Below the pieces are notes generated by a model. The model was not told the origin of the DNA and did not search any database. It saw only the letters and a program-made list of their open reading frames with translations. A stretch of DNA of 64,000 nucleotides from positions 1-64,000 of the forward strand of contig JALQYN010000041.1 of assembly GCA_023254055.1 (NCBI GenBank), in the 5' to 3' direction. The translations under genes and the position numbers were made by a program. Below are positions 49,383-59,817 of the stretch, one piece after another (within the stretch, counting starts at the first letter, position 1; every line of letters begins with the position of its first letter). This DNA comes from Polaribacter sp. GTDB lineage: Bacteria; Bacteroidota; Bacteroidia; Flavobacteriales; Flavobacteriaceae.

Positions 49383-52121
49383 TTACACATTGTGTTTTTC
49401 GTGTACCTTTTCTGTAAACGGGATTGAAACATCAAAAATTTCTTTGATCAATTCTTTAATTGCATCTATAAATTCGTCTATTCTTTCCTGAGTGATTTCA
49501 TAGTCATTTTTACCAAAATCTACTTTTAAGAAACCGCTTTTAAGGTTTTTAAAAGAGATAATTCCGCTTTCTATCTTGGTCGTTATAGACTTATTTTTAG
49601 AATACATATAGCCATACAATAAAACTTGAATAGCTTTGCTGTATTTTTCTTCTGCAATAGAAGAAATAGCAGTAACTTTTAGATTAGAAGATTCTACTTT
49701 GCCTGTTTTGTAATCTATAATTCTAGTTACACCATTTAACTCGTCAATTCTATCAACTTGACCTTTAATTGTAATAGGAAAATCAAACCCATCAATTTCT
49801 ATGGTGGTTTTTAAATTTTCTTCGGTAGCAATAATTTTTAATTCATTTTTTTCAGAAATCAATTGTTGTTCAGATTCTAAAAATCGGATAATATAATCTT
49901 TAGAGACTTCAAAAGTCAATCTATTTTTCCCTGTAAAAATATCCGAATTATGAAAGTGTTTTTTAAAGTAAAAAGAAACCAAATCATCTACTTTTAACAA
50001 CATCTCTTTAATGTTTTTTACGCTAAGAAAGCTGCCAATATAAGGCTGGTACAATGCGTCTAAAGTGTCATGAATAATAGTTCCCATTGTATTTGACGCA
50101 ACAGTTTCTTCAACTTCATTATACTCAGATAATCTTAAAACCTTTTGCGTATAAAATTGATATGGATTGTATAAATAACTAGTCAATGCAGAAGGAGAAA
50201 ACCCTTTTTTTGCAACTTCACTTAAAGAAACAATTATTTCAGGTGTTTTATCAATCTCTTTAAATTCTGCCTTTTCTGTAATTACATTCGGACTTACTTG
50301 CAGTTCCGAAATTCCGTTTTTAAGATGCAACAATTGGGCAATGAACCTGCTTTTTTCTCCACCTCCAAAAGTATCACTTTCAGAATTGTATACTAAATAA
50401 ATATTTTTTGCACGTTGCAATAGTCTAAAGAAATGATACGAGAAAATAGCATCTTTTTCTCTATAGGTAGGCAGTCCAAAATCGAGTTTTACATCAAAAG
50501 GAATAAATGTATTTTGAGTGCTGTTTTTTGGCAGTATATTTTCGTTTACAGAGGTTATAATTAGGTTTTCAAAATCTAAGACACGTGTTTCTAGCATTCC
50601 CATTAATTGCAATCCCTGTAAAGGCTCGCCTTTAAAAGAAATAGATTCGGTATGTAACAATTGATTAAATAATTGATACACTGTTTTAAATGTTTTTAGA
50701 AAATGATATTCATTTTGAAAGGTTTGCAATTGAGAAAATACAGTATGATATCTAAATAAATATTCTTTTTCCAAGGGGGTTGCTTTCTCTTTTAAAACAG
50801 CAATTAAATTTAAAATTCGGTTGATAAAATCTTGAAGATGTTCAATCGGATTAAAAATGTTACTTATAGATTCTTTAATCGATTTTTCTAAAGGGAATAC
50901 AAAAGAGGCAATTTGAGTTCTACTGATAAAAGCATCGTTGTCTTCTGCAATTTTGATGGTAATTTTATCCAACAGATTCGTTCTATCATCAATTAATAAA
51001 GGTTGTATAGAAGCATGCTTAAAAAACTGCACTACATCTTTATAGTAAAATTGTTCTGATTGAGTTTTTCCAAGTTTCTCTTGCGTTAAAAACAACTGAA
51101 AAATAGAAGTAAAAAGAGAAGTCGTAGGAATGTCTTTTAACGGATAACCCATAGTGATATTTACAGCTTCTACTTTTTTAGGTAAAGAGTTTAAAGTGAT
51201 TGGCAACAAACTTTCATCTGCTAAAACATAAGCTGTATTTTTATAATTAGATAGCTTATTTAATAACTCACCAGCATATTTTATTTGTGTAGTATTTTTT
51301 GATGCGCCTATCACTTTGATGTTTTTCTCTAATTCAAAATTAGATGAAATAGTAAGCATTGGGTTTGTTAAGTAATATTTCCATTCAGCTTTATATTTTC
51401 TGATAAATGTACCGGCTTGATGATTGTTTTTTAAAAACGAACTGTCAATATCCCAATAAACATCGGTTTTTCCTGCAGATAGTAACTGTTGAAACAAAAA
51501 CTCTTCTGCTTTATTTAGTGCGTTAAAACCCATGAAAACATAATTCTTATGCTTGTTTTTATGGATGTATGCTTCAATTTTTTTTGTGGCTTCCCTATAA
51601 ATTAACCCTTGATAGCCAATTTTTTTTTCTTCTAAGAATGTATAAAAATGACTATAATAAGTTTCTAATTTTTCTAAAAAAGAAAAATGATTTTTAACCA
51701 TTTTTGTTTCTTCAAAGGGTTTTTTAACTGACCAATTTTTTAAACGTTGAATGTCTCTTAGATAAGGGAAAATTTCTTTAGGGTTGATTAAATGTTGATC
51801 TATTTCATTAAAATCTTGTACCACTGTAAAAGCCCAAGAAATAAAATCTTCAAATTCTTCAGGTTCTGATTCTACATTCTTGTAAACTGCATAAAAATGA
51901 AATAATAACTGAATGGAATCTATTTTGTGCAATCCAGAAACTTCTTCAATAAATTGTTCTATATTGAATATTGTTGGTAAAAAACCAACATCAATCGTTT
52001 CTTTTAACGCTTGTTTTACAAAAACTCCAGCTCTCTGAGAAGGCAATACAAAAACAGTGTTTTCAAACGAGTTTTGTTTCGTCAAAATTGTTTGTAAAGT
52101 TTCTGTAATAAAAGTCTGCAT
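49383..52121 (-). CDS. PD-(D/E)XK nuclease family protein (AddB/RecB-nuclease-like)
   Basis: C-terminal GQVDRIDELNGVTRIIDYKTGK and KAIQVLLYGYMY; N-terminal inactive-helicase-like VFVLPSQRAGVFVKQAL; start trimmed from 52133. Confidence 0.88.
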   Translation of the reverse strand: MQTFITETLQTILTKQNSFENTVFVLPSQRAGVFVKQALKETIDVGFLPTIFNIEQFIEEVSGLHKIDSIQLLFHFYAVYKNVESEPEEFEDFISWAFTVVQDFNEIDQHLINPKEIFPYLRDIQRLKNWSVKKPFEETKMVKNHFSFLEKLETYYSHFYTFLEEKKIGYQGLIYREATKKIEAYIHKNKHKNYVFMGFNALNKAEEFLFQQLLSAGKTDVYWDIDSSFLKNNHQAGTFIRKYKAEWKYYLTNPMLTISSNFELEKNIKVIGASKNTTQIKYAGELLNKLSNYKNTAYVLADESLLPITLNSLPKKVEAVNITMGYPLKDIPTTSLFTSIFQLFLTQEKLGKTQSEQFYYKDVVQFFKHASIQPLLIDDRTNLLDKITIKIAEDNDAFISRTQIASFVFPLEKSIKESISNIFNPIEHLQDFINRILNLIAVLKEKATPLEKEYLFRYHTVFSQLQTFQNEYHFLKTFKTVYQLFNQLLHTESISFKGEPLQGLQLMGMLETRVLDFENLIITSVNENILPKNSTQNTFIPFDVKLDFGLPTYREKDAIFSYHFFRLLQRAKNIYLVYNSESDTFGGGEKSRFIAQLLHLKNGISELQVSPNVITEKAEFKEIDKTPEIIVSLSEVAKKGFSPSALTSYLYNPYQFYTQKVLRLSEYNEVEETVASNTMGTIIHDTLDALYQPYIGSFLSVKNIKEMLLKVDDLVSFYFKKHFHNSDIFTGKNRLTFEVSKDYIIRFLESEQQLISEKNELKIIATEENLKTTIEIDGFDFPITIKGQVDRIDELNGVTRIIDYKTGKVESSNLKVTAISSIAEEKYSKAIQVLLYGYMYSKNKSITTKIESGIISFKNLKSGFLKVDFGKNDYEITQERIDEFIDAIKELIKEIFDVSIPFTEKVHEKHNV

Positions 52122-52199
52122 TAAGAAAGTCAATTTTTAGAACAAACAATGTACAAAAAGAAGCTATTTATTTTATAATATTGTTTAAAAATTATTTTT

Positions 52200-52976
52200 A
52201 TGCAAACCGATTTACAAATAGCCATTATTCAGAAAGATTTAGTTTGGGAAAACGCCAATGAGAACAAGGAAAAACTAGATGTATTATTGGAAGAAATTCA
52301 GAATGTTGATCTGATTGTTTTACCTGAAATGTTTACAACAGGTTTTTCAATGACACCAAAACCATTTGCAGAGCAAATGAATGGAAAAACGGTAGATTGG
52401 TTGCAACAAAAAGCAGCTTATTTCGATGCTGCAATTATGGGTAGTATTATTGTAAAAGAAGAAAACAACTATTTTAACAGAATGTTATTTGTGAATCCAA
52501 ATGGGGCAATTGAACACTATGATAAACGGCATACTTTTACATTGGCAGGAGAACATAAAGAATATACCTCTGGACAGTCTAAACTTATTGTTACTTATAA
52601 AGATTGGAGAATTTGTCCTTTAATTTGTTATGATTTGCGTTTCCCAGTTTGGTCTCGAAATGTAGATGATTACGATTTGTTGATTTATTCGGCAAACTGG
52701 CCAAAACCAAGAATTAACGCATGGAAAACACTTTTAAAAGCACGTGCTATAGAAAACATGTCGTATTGTATTGGTGTTAATAGAGTTGGAGTAGATGCAA
52801 ATGGTTATGAATATACCGGTAATTCTATTGCTATTGATTTTTTAGGTAATGAACTCACAGAGGTTGAAGAAAACACAGAAAAAATTATCTATGCCACGTT
52901 GAGTAAAAACGAATTGATAGCTATTAGAGAAAAATTACCATTCCTAGAAGATAAAGATCAATTTGAAATTCAATAA
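52200..52976 (+). CDS. carbon-nitrogen hydrolase / omega-amidase-like nitrilase
   Basis: 258-aa ORF; VLPEMFTTGFSM, DKRHTFTLAGEH, PLICYDLRFPVWSRN. Confidence 0.93.
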   Translation: MQTDLQIAIIQKDLVWENANENKEKLDVLLEEIQNVDLIVLPEMFTTGFSMTPKPFAEQMNGKTVDWLQQKAAYFDAAIMGSIIVKEENNYFNRMLFVNPNGAIEHYDKRHTFTLAGEHKEYTSGQSKLIVTYKDWRICPLICYDLRFPVWSRNVDDYDLLIYSANWPKPRINAWKTLLKARAIENMSYCIGVNRVGVDANGYEYTGNSIAIDFLGNELTEVEENTEKIIYATLSKNELIAIREKLPFLEDKDQFEIQ

Positions 52977-52980
52977 CACA

Positions 52981-53007
52981 AAAAAGAGCCTTAGAAAGGC
53001 TCTTTTT
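52981..53007. terminator. bidirectional terminator
   Basis: AAAAAGAGCC-TTAGAAA-GGCTCTTTTT. Confidence 0.87.
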
Positions 53008-53008
53008 T

Positions 53009-53992
53009 TTATACTACTGGATTCATCCATTTAAAGTTGTATTTTGTATCAGGAACTACAATGCGTTCTGTAATTCTATACATTCTTTCAGGTAATTTCA
53101 TCAACCAATCTCTTGCTTTTTCTGCTTCTGGTGTTAGGCCTGTTATTTTGTCAATTTCCCAGATAGTATTTAGTTTCTTTAAAATATTAACATAATCAAA
53201 ACCTGTGTATACACCAACCCTTTGAGCTACTGTTGAGAATTGATCAAACATACTACCTTTTGCGCCAAAAGACTCTCTTAAATGCATCGCAGGCATCACA
53301 ATTTTATGTTTCATCATGTGTTGAAAAGCCAACATCATTTCACTAGGATCAACTTTAAAGATTTCTTTTACAAATTCTGAATAGGCAATATGATGACGCA
53401 TTTCATCACCAGCAATAATTTTAGACATTTTAGCCAATGCTTTGTGTCCTTTTTTTCGTGCTATTTTAGCAACATTATTATGCGATATATAGGTTGCTAA
53501 TTCTTGAAAACTGGTGTATACAAAATTCTTATATGGGTCTGTTGCAGTACCAATATCAAATCCGTCTGCAATTAAATGTTGGGTGGTAATTTCTACTTCT
53601 CTCATGTTTACCCTGCCCGATAAGTACAAGTATTTATTTAATACATCTCCGTGTCTATTTTCTTCTGCAGTCCAGGCTCTTACCCATTTTGCCCAACCAT
53701 TATCTGGTTGTTGAGAGACTCCATCTAGATCTAGCAACCAAGATTCATAGGTAGGTAATGCTTCCTCGGTAATGGTGTCTCCAACTAACACTACCCAAAA
53801 ATCATCATCTAATTCTTTAGATATTTCTTGAATTTCTTTTACTTCATCTATAAAAGTTTCTTTTTGAGAATTCGGTAAAAAATCTGTTGGTTGCCAAATT
53901 TTTTCTGGGGTAATTAAAAATTTATCTACAAAGGTATCAATGCTTTTTTCTAGAGTTAGCATTACTTCTCTTCTAATATTATGTATCGACAT
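53009..53992 (-). CDS. acyl-ACP desaturase (ferritin-like diiron)
   Basis: 327-aa ORF; WTAEENRHGDVLNKYLYLSGRV, IIAGDEMRHHIAYSEFV. Confidence 0.92.
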   Translation of the reverse strand: MSIHNIRREVMLTLEKSIDTFVDKFLITPEKIWQPTDFLPNSQKETFIDEVKEIQEISKELDDDFWVVLVGDTITEEALPTYESWLLDLDGVSQQPDNGWAKWVRAWTAEENRHGDVLNKYLYLSGRVNMREVEITTQHLIADGFDIGTATDPYKNFVYTSFQELATYISHNNVAKIARKKGHKALAKMSKIIAGDEMRHHIAYSEFVKEIFKVDPSEMMLAFQHMMKHKIVMPAMHLRESFGAKGSMFDQFSTVAQRVGVYTGFDYVNILKKLNTIWEIDKITGLTPEAEKARDWLMKLPERMYRITERIVVPDTKYNFKWMNPVV

Positions 53993-53998
53993 AAGGGG

Positions 53999-54727
53999 TT
54001 ATTTTATCTGTGAAATTATTTGTGATTCTGTTTCTTTTATCAAATCCTTAAAAGGTAAAGAATCAATTTTTATAGGTTTATGTGTGGTAAAAGTGATGGG
54101 GCTTCCGATTCCAAATGGGTACTTTCCGTATTTAAAAACCTTCCATGAATTGTTAACTGTAACAGGAACAATATAGCCATCTTGATTGTATTTTGTAATC
54201 ATTTTTAAGCCATTTACAGAAAAAGGTTTTGGTTGTCCGTTTCTACTTCTTGTGCCTTCTGGAAAAATAACAGCGCTCCATCTGTTTTTGTTTATTTTTT
54301 TCGCAAATGATGCTAATTCTGTAAGTGCTTGTCTTGAGTCTTTTCTGTCTATTAATGCAGCACCTCCATGACGTAAATTAAAAGAGACACTAGGAATTCC
54401 TTTTCCCAATTCTATTTTTGACACAAATTTTGGGTGAAATTTTCTTAAGTGAAATCCTAATGATGGAATATCAAAAAGACTTTGATGATTTGCAACAAAT
54501 ATTATGGAAGCATCTTTAGGAATTTCAAAATTATTTTTAAAATGGACAATAATTCCCAAAAACAATAATGATTTTTCTATAGAGAAAACCATTAGATCAA
54601 CAATAAATTTATGCCCTTTGTATCCAAATAGCTTTAAACCAATCCATTGTAATGGGTGGAAAATCATCAATAATGAAAAAAACACTATTGCAAAAATTGG
54701 AGATAAAAGGTAACTAAGTAACTTCAT
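53999..54727 (-). CDS. 1-acyl-sn-glycerol-3-phosphate acyltransferase
   Basis: 242-aa ORF; FVANHQSLFDIPSL (HX4D-type), IFPEGTRSRNGQPKPF. Confidence 0.93.
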   Translation of the reverse strand: MKLLSYLLSPIFAIVFFSLLMIFHPLQWIGLKLFGYKGHKFIVDLMVFSIEKSLLFLGIIVHFKNNFEIPKDASIIFVANHQSLFDIPSLGFHLRKFHPKFVSKIELGKGIPSVSFNLRHGGAALIDRKDSRQALTELASFAKKINKNRWSAVIFPEGTRSRNGQPKPFSVNGLKMITKYNQDGYIVPVTVNNSWKVFKYGKYPFGIGSPITFTTHKPIKIDSLPFKDLIKETESQIISQIK

Positions 54728-54744
54728 GTATTTGTTTAAAAAAA

Positions 54745-54764
54745 ATCCTAAGTAAACTTAGGAT
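54745..54764 (-). terminator. intrinsic terminator hairpin
   Basis: ATCCTAAGT-AA-ACTTAGGAT with A tract on the + strand to its left. Confidence 0.65.
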
Positions 54765-54773
54765 GTTTTGTTT

Positions 54774-55205
54774 TTAAAATTGAAACCACTGGTTCCAAGG
54801 AATTCTAGATAAGATAAATAGCAATGCGAGTCCGTAGAAGAGTGCAAATGTTTTGAATTTTGCAGCATCTTCTGTTTTCTTTTTGTGCTTAGACCACCCA
54901 ATTGTAATTAAAACAATAGCAATAAGCATCATTAAAGGATGTTCTACAGCTAATAATCTAGAAGCAGAATTTCCCATTACTTCAGCGCTATTTGTTTTTA
55001 ATGCTTTGTAAGCTGGACTCATAAAATACCAACCCAAACCGATTAGTAATTGTATATGAGAAACAATTAAAGTAAACAATCCGATGCGAACATCTTTATC
55101 GGTAAAATCTCTTTTCTTAGCAAGTCCCATAATTGCATTAAAAACCGCAAAAAGGAGCATTAAAACAACTAAATATGCCCAATACGAATGAATTTCTTTC
55201 ATCAT
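54774..55205 (-). CDS. four-TM membrane protein, cytochrome-b-like annotation family
   Basis: 143-aa ORF with conserved-looking His in HSYWAYL, SHIQLLIGLGWY, VEHPLMM. Confidence 0.7.
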   Translation of the reverse strand: MMKEIHSYWAYLVVLMLLFAVFNAIMGLAKKRDFTDKDVRIGLFTLIVSHIQLLIGLGWYFMSPAYKALKTNSAEVMGNSASRLLAVEHPLMMLIAIVLITIGWSKHKKKTEDAAKFKTFALFYGLALLFILSRIPWNQWFQF

Positions 55206-55297
55206 GTCTTTTCTATTTTTAGGGTATAATGAAATCTAAAATTACATCATACATTGTTAGTTTTTAGTTTGTGTAAATGTACTAATTATAATCAAAA

Positions 55298-55324
55298 AAA
55301 AACCACCTCATAGAGGTGGTTTTT
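55298..55324 (-). terminator. intrinsic terminator of TonB-dependent receptor
   Basis: AAAAACCACCTC-ATA-GAGGTGGTTTTT. Confidence 0.88.
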
Positions 55325-55343
55325 AAAAAAGTGTTTTGATTTC

Positions 55344-58010
55344 TTAGAAAGAAAACTTCATTGAAGCATTCCATGTTCTTCCAGCACCAAAGTATACATT
55401 ATTTCTTACATCAATACCTTTGTATGTTGCAGTTGTACTACCATCTACATGTCTGTTAGAATTTCCATCAGAAATATATACAGTATCAAACAAGTTGTTT
55501 ACGTTTAATCTAAATCTAGCATTTATTTTTTCACTTACATTAAATTTGTAAGTAACACCAGCATTCGTTAAAGCATAACCAGGTAATTGTAAAGAACCTC
55601 TACTTCCAGCAGCTTGTGTTGTAAAAGAGTTAGCAGAAATTCTTGGGTATAAATTATCTACATAATCTTGACTTACATCAAACTTTAAGTTTTCACTAGA
55701 TCTATACTCTAATCCTAAACGACCAGTAGTTTGAGCTGCATCACCAACTTTTACACCATCTAAGTAAAATGTAGTTCCAGCAGCACCAACAACATTATTG
55801 TTTTGGTCATACTCTGTACCAGTAACATTTCCTTCGTACACAAAGTTTCCAATAGAAGACATTCCAGTAAGAGTTAAGTTTCCAAATCTTAAAGTACCTT
55901 CTAATTCAATTCCAGTATGCACTTGAGTAATACCAGAGAAATCTACAAAATTACCAGGTGTGTTACTTCCACTTCTTTGAAATCTATCTTTCCAAGAAGT
56001 TCTATAAAGATTTGCCTTTAAATTGAAGTTTTCACCTCTATAACCATATCCTAATTCTAATCCTAAGATTTTTTCATTTGTTAAACCTACGTTAACAGTA
56101 TTAGTGTTAAAGCTTGGGTATACAGCATTAAAGAAAGGTTGTTTAGAATAGTAACCTGCATTACCAAAAACGTTATGAGACTCATTAATGTTGTAGTTCA
56201 TACCCCCTTTAATGTTTCCACCCATTATGTTTTCAAAACCTGATTTTTGACTACCTACTAATAAGTTAAAATAATCAACTCTTTGAAACCCTTGTTGTGA
56301 AATACCTGCTTGTAAAAATGCAGAAATTTTGTCGTTTTTGTATTCTACTTGACCAAAAGCTCCTAACCAACGAACATTACCATCATTATAATATTCAATT
56401 TTTTGTTGATTCGTGATGTTTTGCCATGGATTCCAGCTTGGAGTTGGATCTACAAATGCAGTAATGCTTCTATTTGGGTTGTTTTTGTCTCTGTTATCTG
56501 TATAACCTGAAGCTCCTAATAAATCAGAAACAACTCTGTAGTGAATCCCTTGGTAAGTTCTTAAATCTACACCTAAATCCCAAGTAAAGTTTTCACTAGC
56601 ATCTTTATGGAAGTTAGCAATTACACCATACCAGTTATGAGAGTTCATAGAAGATCTACGAGTCAATCCATTACTTCTGTCGTTAATAGTACTTATTCTG
56701 TCTGCTCCAAAATCAGGAACACTTCCTCCAGCATTCCATTTTGCGATATCATCAAAACGAATTCTTCCCTCAGCATCTCTTAATCTAAAGTCATAATCAC
56801 GAATGTTGTTTACATCTCCGATTGGTCCAGATCCACCACCACGTCCCCATGATGCATATAATACTGTAGATAAGTTAGAGTCATCAGAAATTTTCCAGTC
56901 ATAGTTTAATGACATTACAGGTTTGTGATAAAAGTTTCTTCTTAAAGAAAATTCTTCACCTTTATAATATCCATAAGCAGGATTGAATTTGATATTTGGC
57001 TCTCCACCTGAACCAAATCGCTGATAGGTAGCAATTGTTTCAGCAAAACTTCTTTGGTGGTGCCATTGTGGTGCTCCAGTAAATGTAAATTCTACTGAAT
57101 GCTTGTCATTAATTTCATAACCAACACCAATAAAGTAGTTGTGTCCTAAAAATTTAGTACCATCTACATATCCATCTCCTTGAGTTCTACTAAACAAGAA
57201 AGAAGCAGATAATCCATTATCCATTTTTCCTGTAGAGTAAGAACCTAAATATTTCATGTATCCATCGTTACCAAAACTAGCAGTTACATTTGCCCCCTCT
57301 TTTTGTTGAGAAGTTTTTGTAATAACGTTAATTGTACCTCCAACAGAAGAAATTGCTAATTTAGAAGAACCTAATCCTCTTTGTACTTGCATTGCAGAAG
57401 TAACGTCAGATAAACCAGCCCAGTTAGACCAGTATACTCTACCGTTTTCCATGTCGTTTACAGGTACACCATTAATTAAAACAGCAACATTTTCTTGGGC
57501 AAACCCTCTAATGTTAATTCTTGAATCTCCAAAACCACCACCAGATTTAGTAGTGTATACAGATGGAGTTGATCTTAAAATCTCAGGAAATTCTTGAGAT
57601 CCTAATTTTTCTTCAATTTCTGCAAATTTAATTGTAGAAACAGCTACAGGTGTTTCCCTGTCTTTAGCTACATCAATTACACCTTGGATAACAACTTCAT
57701 CAAGTGTGTTAGCATCTTCAGTTAATTGAATAGTTCCTAAATCTTTCTTCGCTGAAGAAAAAGATACTTCTTTACTGTTGTAACCAACAAAAGAAATAAC
57801 TAATACTCCAGAGTTAGAGTTAGCAGTTAAAGTAAATTTCCCGTCAAAATCGGTAGACGTACCGTTTGTTGTTCCTTTTACAATAACACTTGCACCAGGT
57901 AAAGGCTGATTGGCTTCATCAACTACTTTACCAGTTGTTTTGGTTTGACCAAAAACAGCAGCTGTTGCGAAAAACAACGCTACTACTAATAAATTTTTAA
58001 AATTTTTCAT
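55344..58010 (-). CDS. TonB-dependent receptor with carboxypeptidase-like N-terminal domain
   Basis: 888-aa ORF; signal peptide, GKVVDEANQPLPGASVIVKGTTNGTSTDFDGKFTL, plug INIRGFAQENVAVLINGVPVNDMENGRVYWSNW, C-terminal aromatic end MKFSF. Confidence 0.93.
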   Translation of the reverse strand: MKNFKNLLVVALFFATAAVFGQTKTTGKVVDEANQPLPGASVIVKGTTNGTSTDFDGKFTLTANSNSGVLVISFVGYNSKEVSFSSAKKDLGTIQLTEDANTLDEVVIQGVIDVAKDRETPVAVSTIKFAEIEEKLGSQEFPEILRSTPSVYTTKSGGGFGDSRINIRGFAQENVAVLINGVPVNDMENGRVYWSNWAGLSDVTSAMQVQRGLGSSKLAISSVGGTINVITKTSQQKEGANVTASFGNDGYMKYLGSYSTGKMDNGLSASFLFSRTQGDGYVDGTKFLGHNYFIGVGYEINDKHSVEFTFTGAPQWHHQRSFAETIATYQRFGSGGEPNIKFNPAYGYYKGEEFSLRRNFYHKPVMSLNYDWKISDDSNLSTVLYASWGRGGGSGPIGDVNNIRDYDFRLRDAEGRIRFDDIAKWNAGGSVPDFGADRISTINDRSNGLTRRSSMNSHNWYGVIANFHKDASENFTWDLGVDLRTYQGIHYRVVSDLLGASGYTDNRDKNNPNRSITAFVDPTPSWNPWQNITNQQKIEYYNDGNVRWLGAFGQVEYKNDKISAFLQAGISQQGFQRVDYFNLLVGSQKSGFENIMGGNIKGGMNYNINESHNVFGNAGYYSKQPFFNAVYPSFNTNTVNVGLTNEKILGLELGYGYRGENFNLKANLYRTSWKDRFQRSGSNTPGNFVDFSGITQVHTGIELEGTLRFGNLTLTGMSSIGNFVYEGNVTGTEYDQNNNVVGAAGTTFYLDGVKVGDAAQTTGRLGLEYRSSENLKFDVSQDYVDNLYPRISANSFTTQAAGSRGSLQLPGYALTNAGVTYKFNVSEKINARFRLNVNNLFDTVYISDGNSNRHVDGSTTATYKGIDVRNNVYFGAGRTWNASMKFSF

Positions 58011-58227
58011 TTTGAAATTTTAAGTTATTAAATGTTCTGCAAAAATCCTCATTTTTTACAGTTGTAATGTTAATTTAATGTTAAGTATTAACAAAACTTT
58101 ATGATAGTCAAAAATAGTAATTTATTGTATTGTTGTCTGAAAAACAGTTTGTTAAATATCAACAAGGTTGTTAACAAAAAAAGAATAAATGTTAAAGTTT
58201 TAGAAATAGCTATTTTGAAAAAGAAAA

Positions 58228-59799
58228 TTACGTCTTCTTTAGGTGTTTGTTGGCTAATTCTTTACCTAATTCTACACCAAATTGATCAAAACTAAAGATG
58301 TTCCAAATTACTCCCTGCACAAAAATTTTATGTTCGTACATGGATATTAATTTTCCTAAAGTATCTGGAGTTAATTGGTCGATTAAAATACTTGTACTTG
58401 GTTTGTTACCTTCAAAAACCTTAAAGGGAAGAAGTGTTGCTAATTCTTCATTTTGGTTATTAAATTTTAAATCTAAATGAACTTCTTCTGCTGTTTTGCC
58501 AAAAGCCAATGCTTCTGTTTGCCCATAGAAATTTGCCATTAGTTTTTTATGATGATCTGTTAAACCATATAAAGATTCTTTAAATCCTATAAATTCTGCC
58601 GGAATTAATTTTGTTCCTTGGTGTAATAATTGCATAAATGCGTGTTGCATATTTGTTCCAACATTCCCCCAAATGATTGCCCCAGTTTGGTGCTCTATTT
58701 TATTTCCATTTCTATCTACACTCTTTCCATTACTTTCCATAATGGCTTGTTGTAAATAATCTGATAATTTATGTAGGTACTGAGAGTAGGGTAAAATAGC
58801 TTCAGTTTCACATCCGAAAAAGTTATTATACCAAATACTAATTAATGAGGAAATAACTGGAATGTTTTCTTCAAACGGAGTGTTCTTAAAATGCGTATCC
58901 ATTTTTGATGCACCATCTAGTAAAGATTTAAAGTTCTGGAATCCAACGGACAAACTTATCGATAACCCAACCGCACTCCATAAAGAAAAACGGCCTCCAA
59001 CCCAATTCCACATCGGAAAAATATTCTCGTTGTCAATTCCGAATTCAGTTACATTTTTAATATTAGATGAAACTGCCACAAAATGCTTCGCAATATCATG
59101 TTGAGAAGCAGATTTTAAAAACCATTCTTTAATGGTAGTTGCATTGCTTAAGGTTTCTTGAGTGGTAAATGTTTTAGAAACAATAACAAATAAGGTAGTT
59201 TCTGGATTTAGTCTTTTTATGATTTCAGAAACATGGTCTCCATCAACATTAGATAAAAAATGTGTATTCAGCTGATTCTTATAATATTGCAAAGCTTCTA
59301 CAACCATATTTGGACCTAAATCAGAGCCTCCAATTCCAATATTTACAACATCTGTAATTGACTTTCCAGTATAACCTTTCCAATTGCCAGAGATTATTTT
59401 TTCAGAAAATGCCTCAATTTGATTAAGAGTTGCATTAATTTCTGGTTTTACATTTGTGTTCTCTACAAGTATCTCGTTAGTGGTATTGTCTCTAAGAGCA
59501 GTATGTAAAACCGCTCTTTTCTCTGTTGTATTTATGATGTCTCCAGAAAAATATTTTTGTATTGCATCTTTTAAGTCAACTTCATTTGCTAATTCAATCA
59601 ACAAATCCAACGTTTCTTTGGTGATTCTATTTTTAGAATAATCAACGTAAAAATCATCAAAAGAAAAAGAAAGTTCAGCTTTTCTATTGGCATTGTTTTT
59701 AAAGAATTCTTTTAAATGAGTGTCCTTTATATCCGTAAAATGCGAAGTCAATTTTGCCCATGTACTGGTTTTTGTTGGATTCGTATTTTTTAATGCCAT
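58228..59799 (-). CDS. pgi: glucose-6-phosphate isomerase
   Basis: 523-aa [48 protein letters not shown]. Confidence 0.96.
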   Translation of the reverse strand: MALKNTNPTKTSTWAKLTSHFTDIKDTHLKEFFKNNANRKAELSFSFDDFYVDYSKNRITKETLDLLIELANEVDLKDAIQKYFSGDIINTTEKRAVLHTALRDNTTNEILVENTNVKPEINATLNQIEAFSEKIISGNWKGYTGKSITDVVNIGIGGSDLGPNMVVEALQYYKNQLNTHFLSNVDGDHVSEIIKRLNPETTLFVIVSKTFTTQETLSNATTIKEWFLKSASQHDIAKHFVAVSSNIKNVTEFGIDNENIFPMWNWVGGRFSLWSAVGLSISLSVGFQNFKSLLDGASKMDTHFKNTPFEENIPVISSLISIWYNNFFGCETEAILPYSQYLHKLSDYLQQAIMESNGKSVDRNGNKIEHQTGAIIWGNVGTNMQHAFMQLLHQGTKLIPAEFIGFKESLYGLTDHHKKLMANFYGQTEALAFGKTAEEVHLDLKFNNQNEELATLLPFKVFEGNKPSTSILIDQLTPDTLGKLISMYEHKIFVQGVIWNIFSFDQFGVELGKELANKHLKKT

Positions 59800-59817
59800 A
59801 ATATTAACAGTTAGTTT

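Noticed and set aside
55344-58010. SusC-type receptor / polysaccharide utilisation locus
   Set aside because: No SusD partner or glycan enzymes adjacent; treated as a solitary TonB-dependent receptor
58101-58295. 64-aa plus-strand ORF between TonB receptor and pgi
   Set aside because: Overlaps the 3' end of pgi and shows no recognisable features; likely spurious
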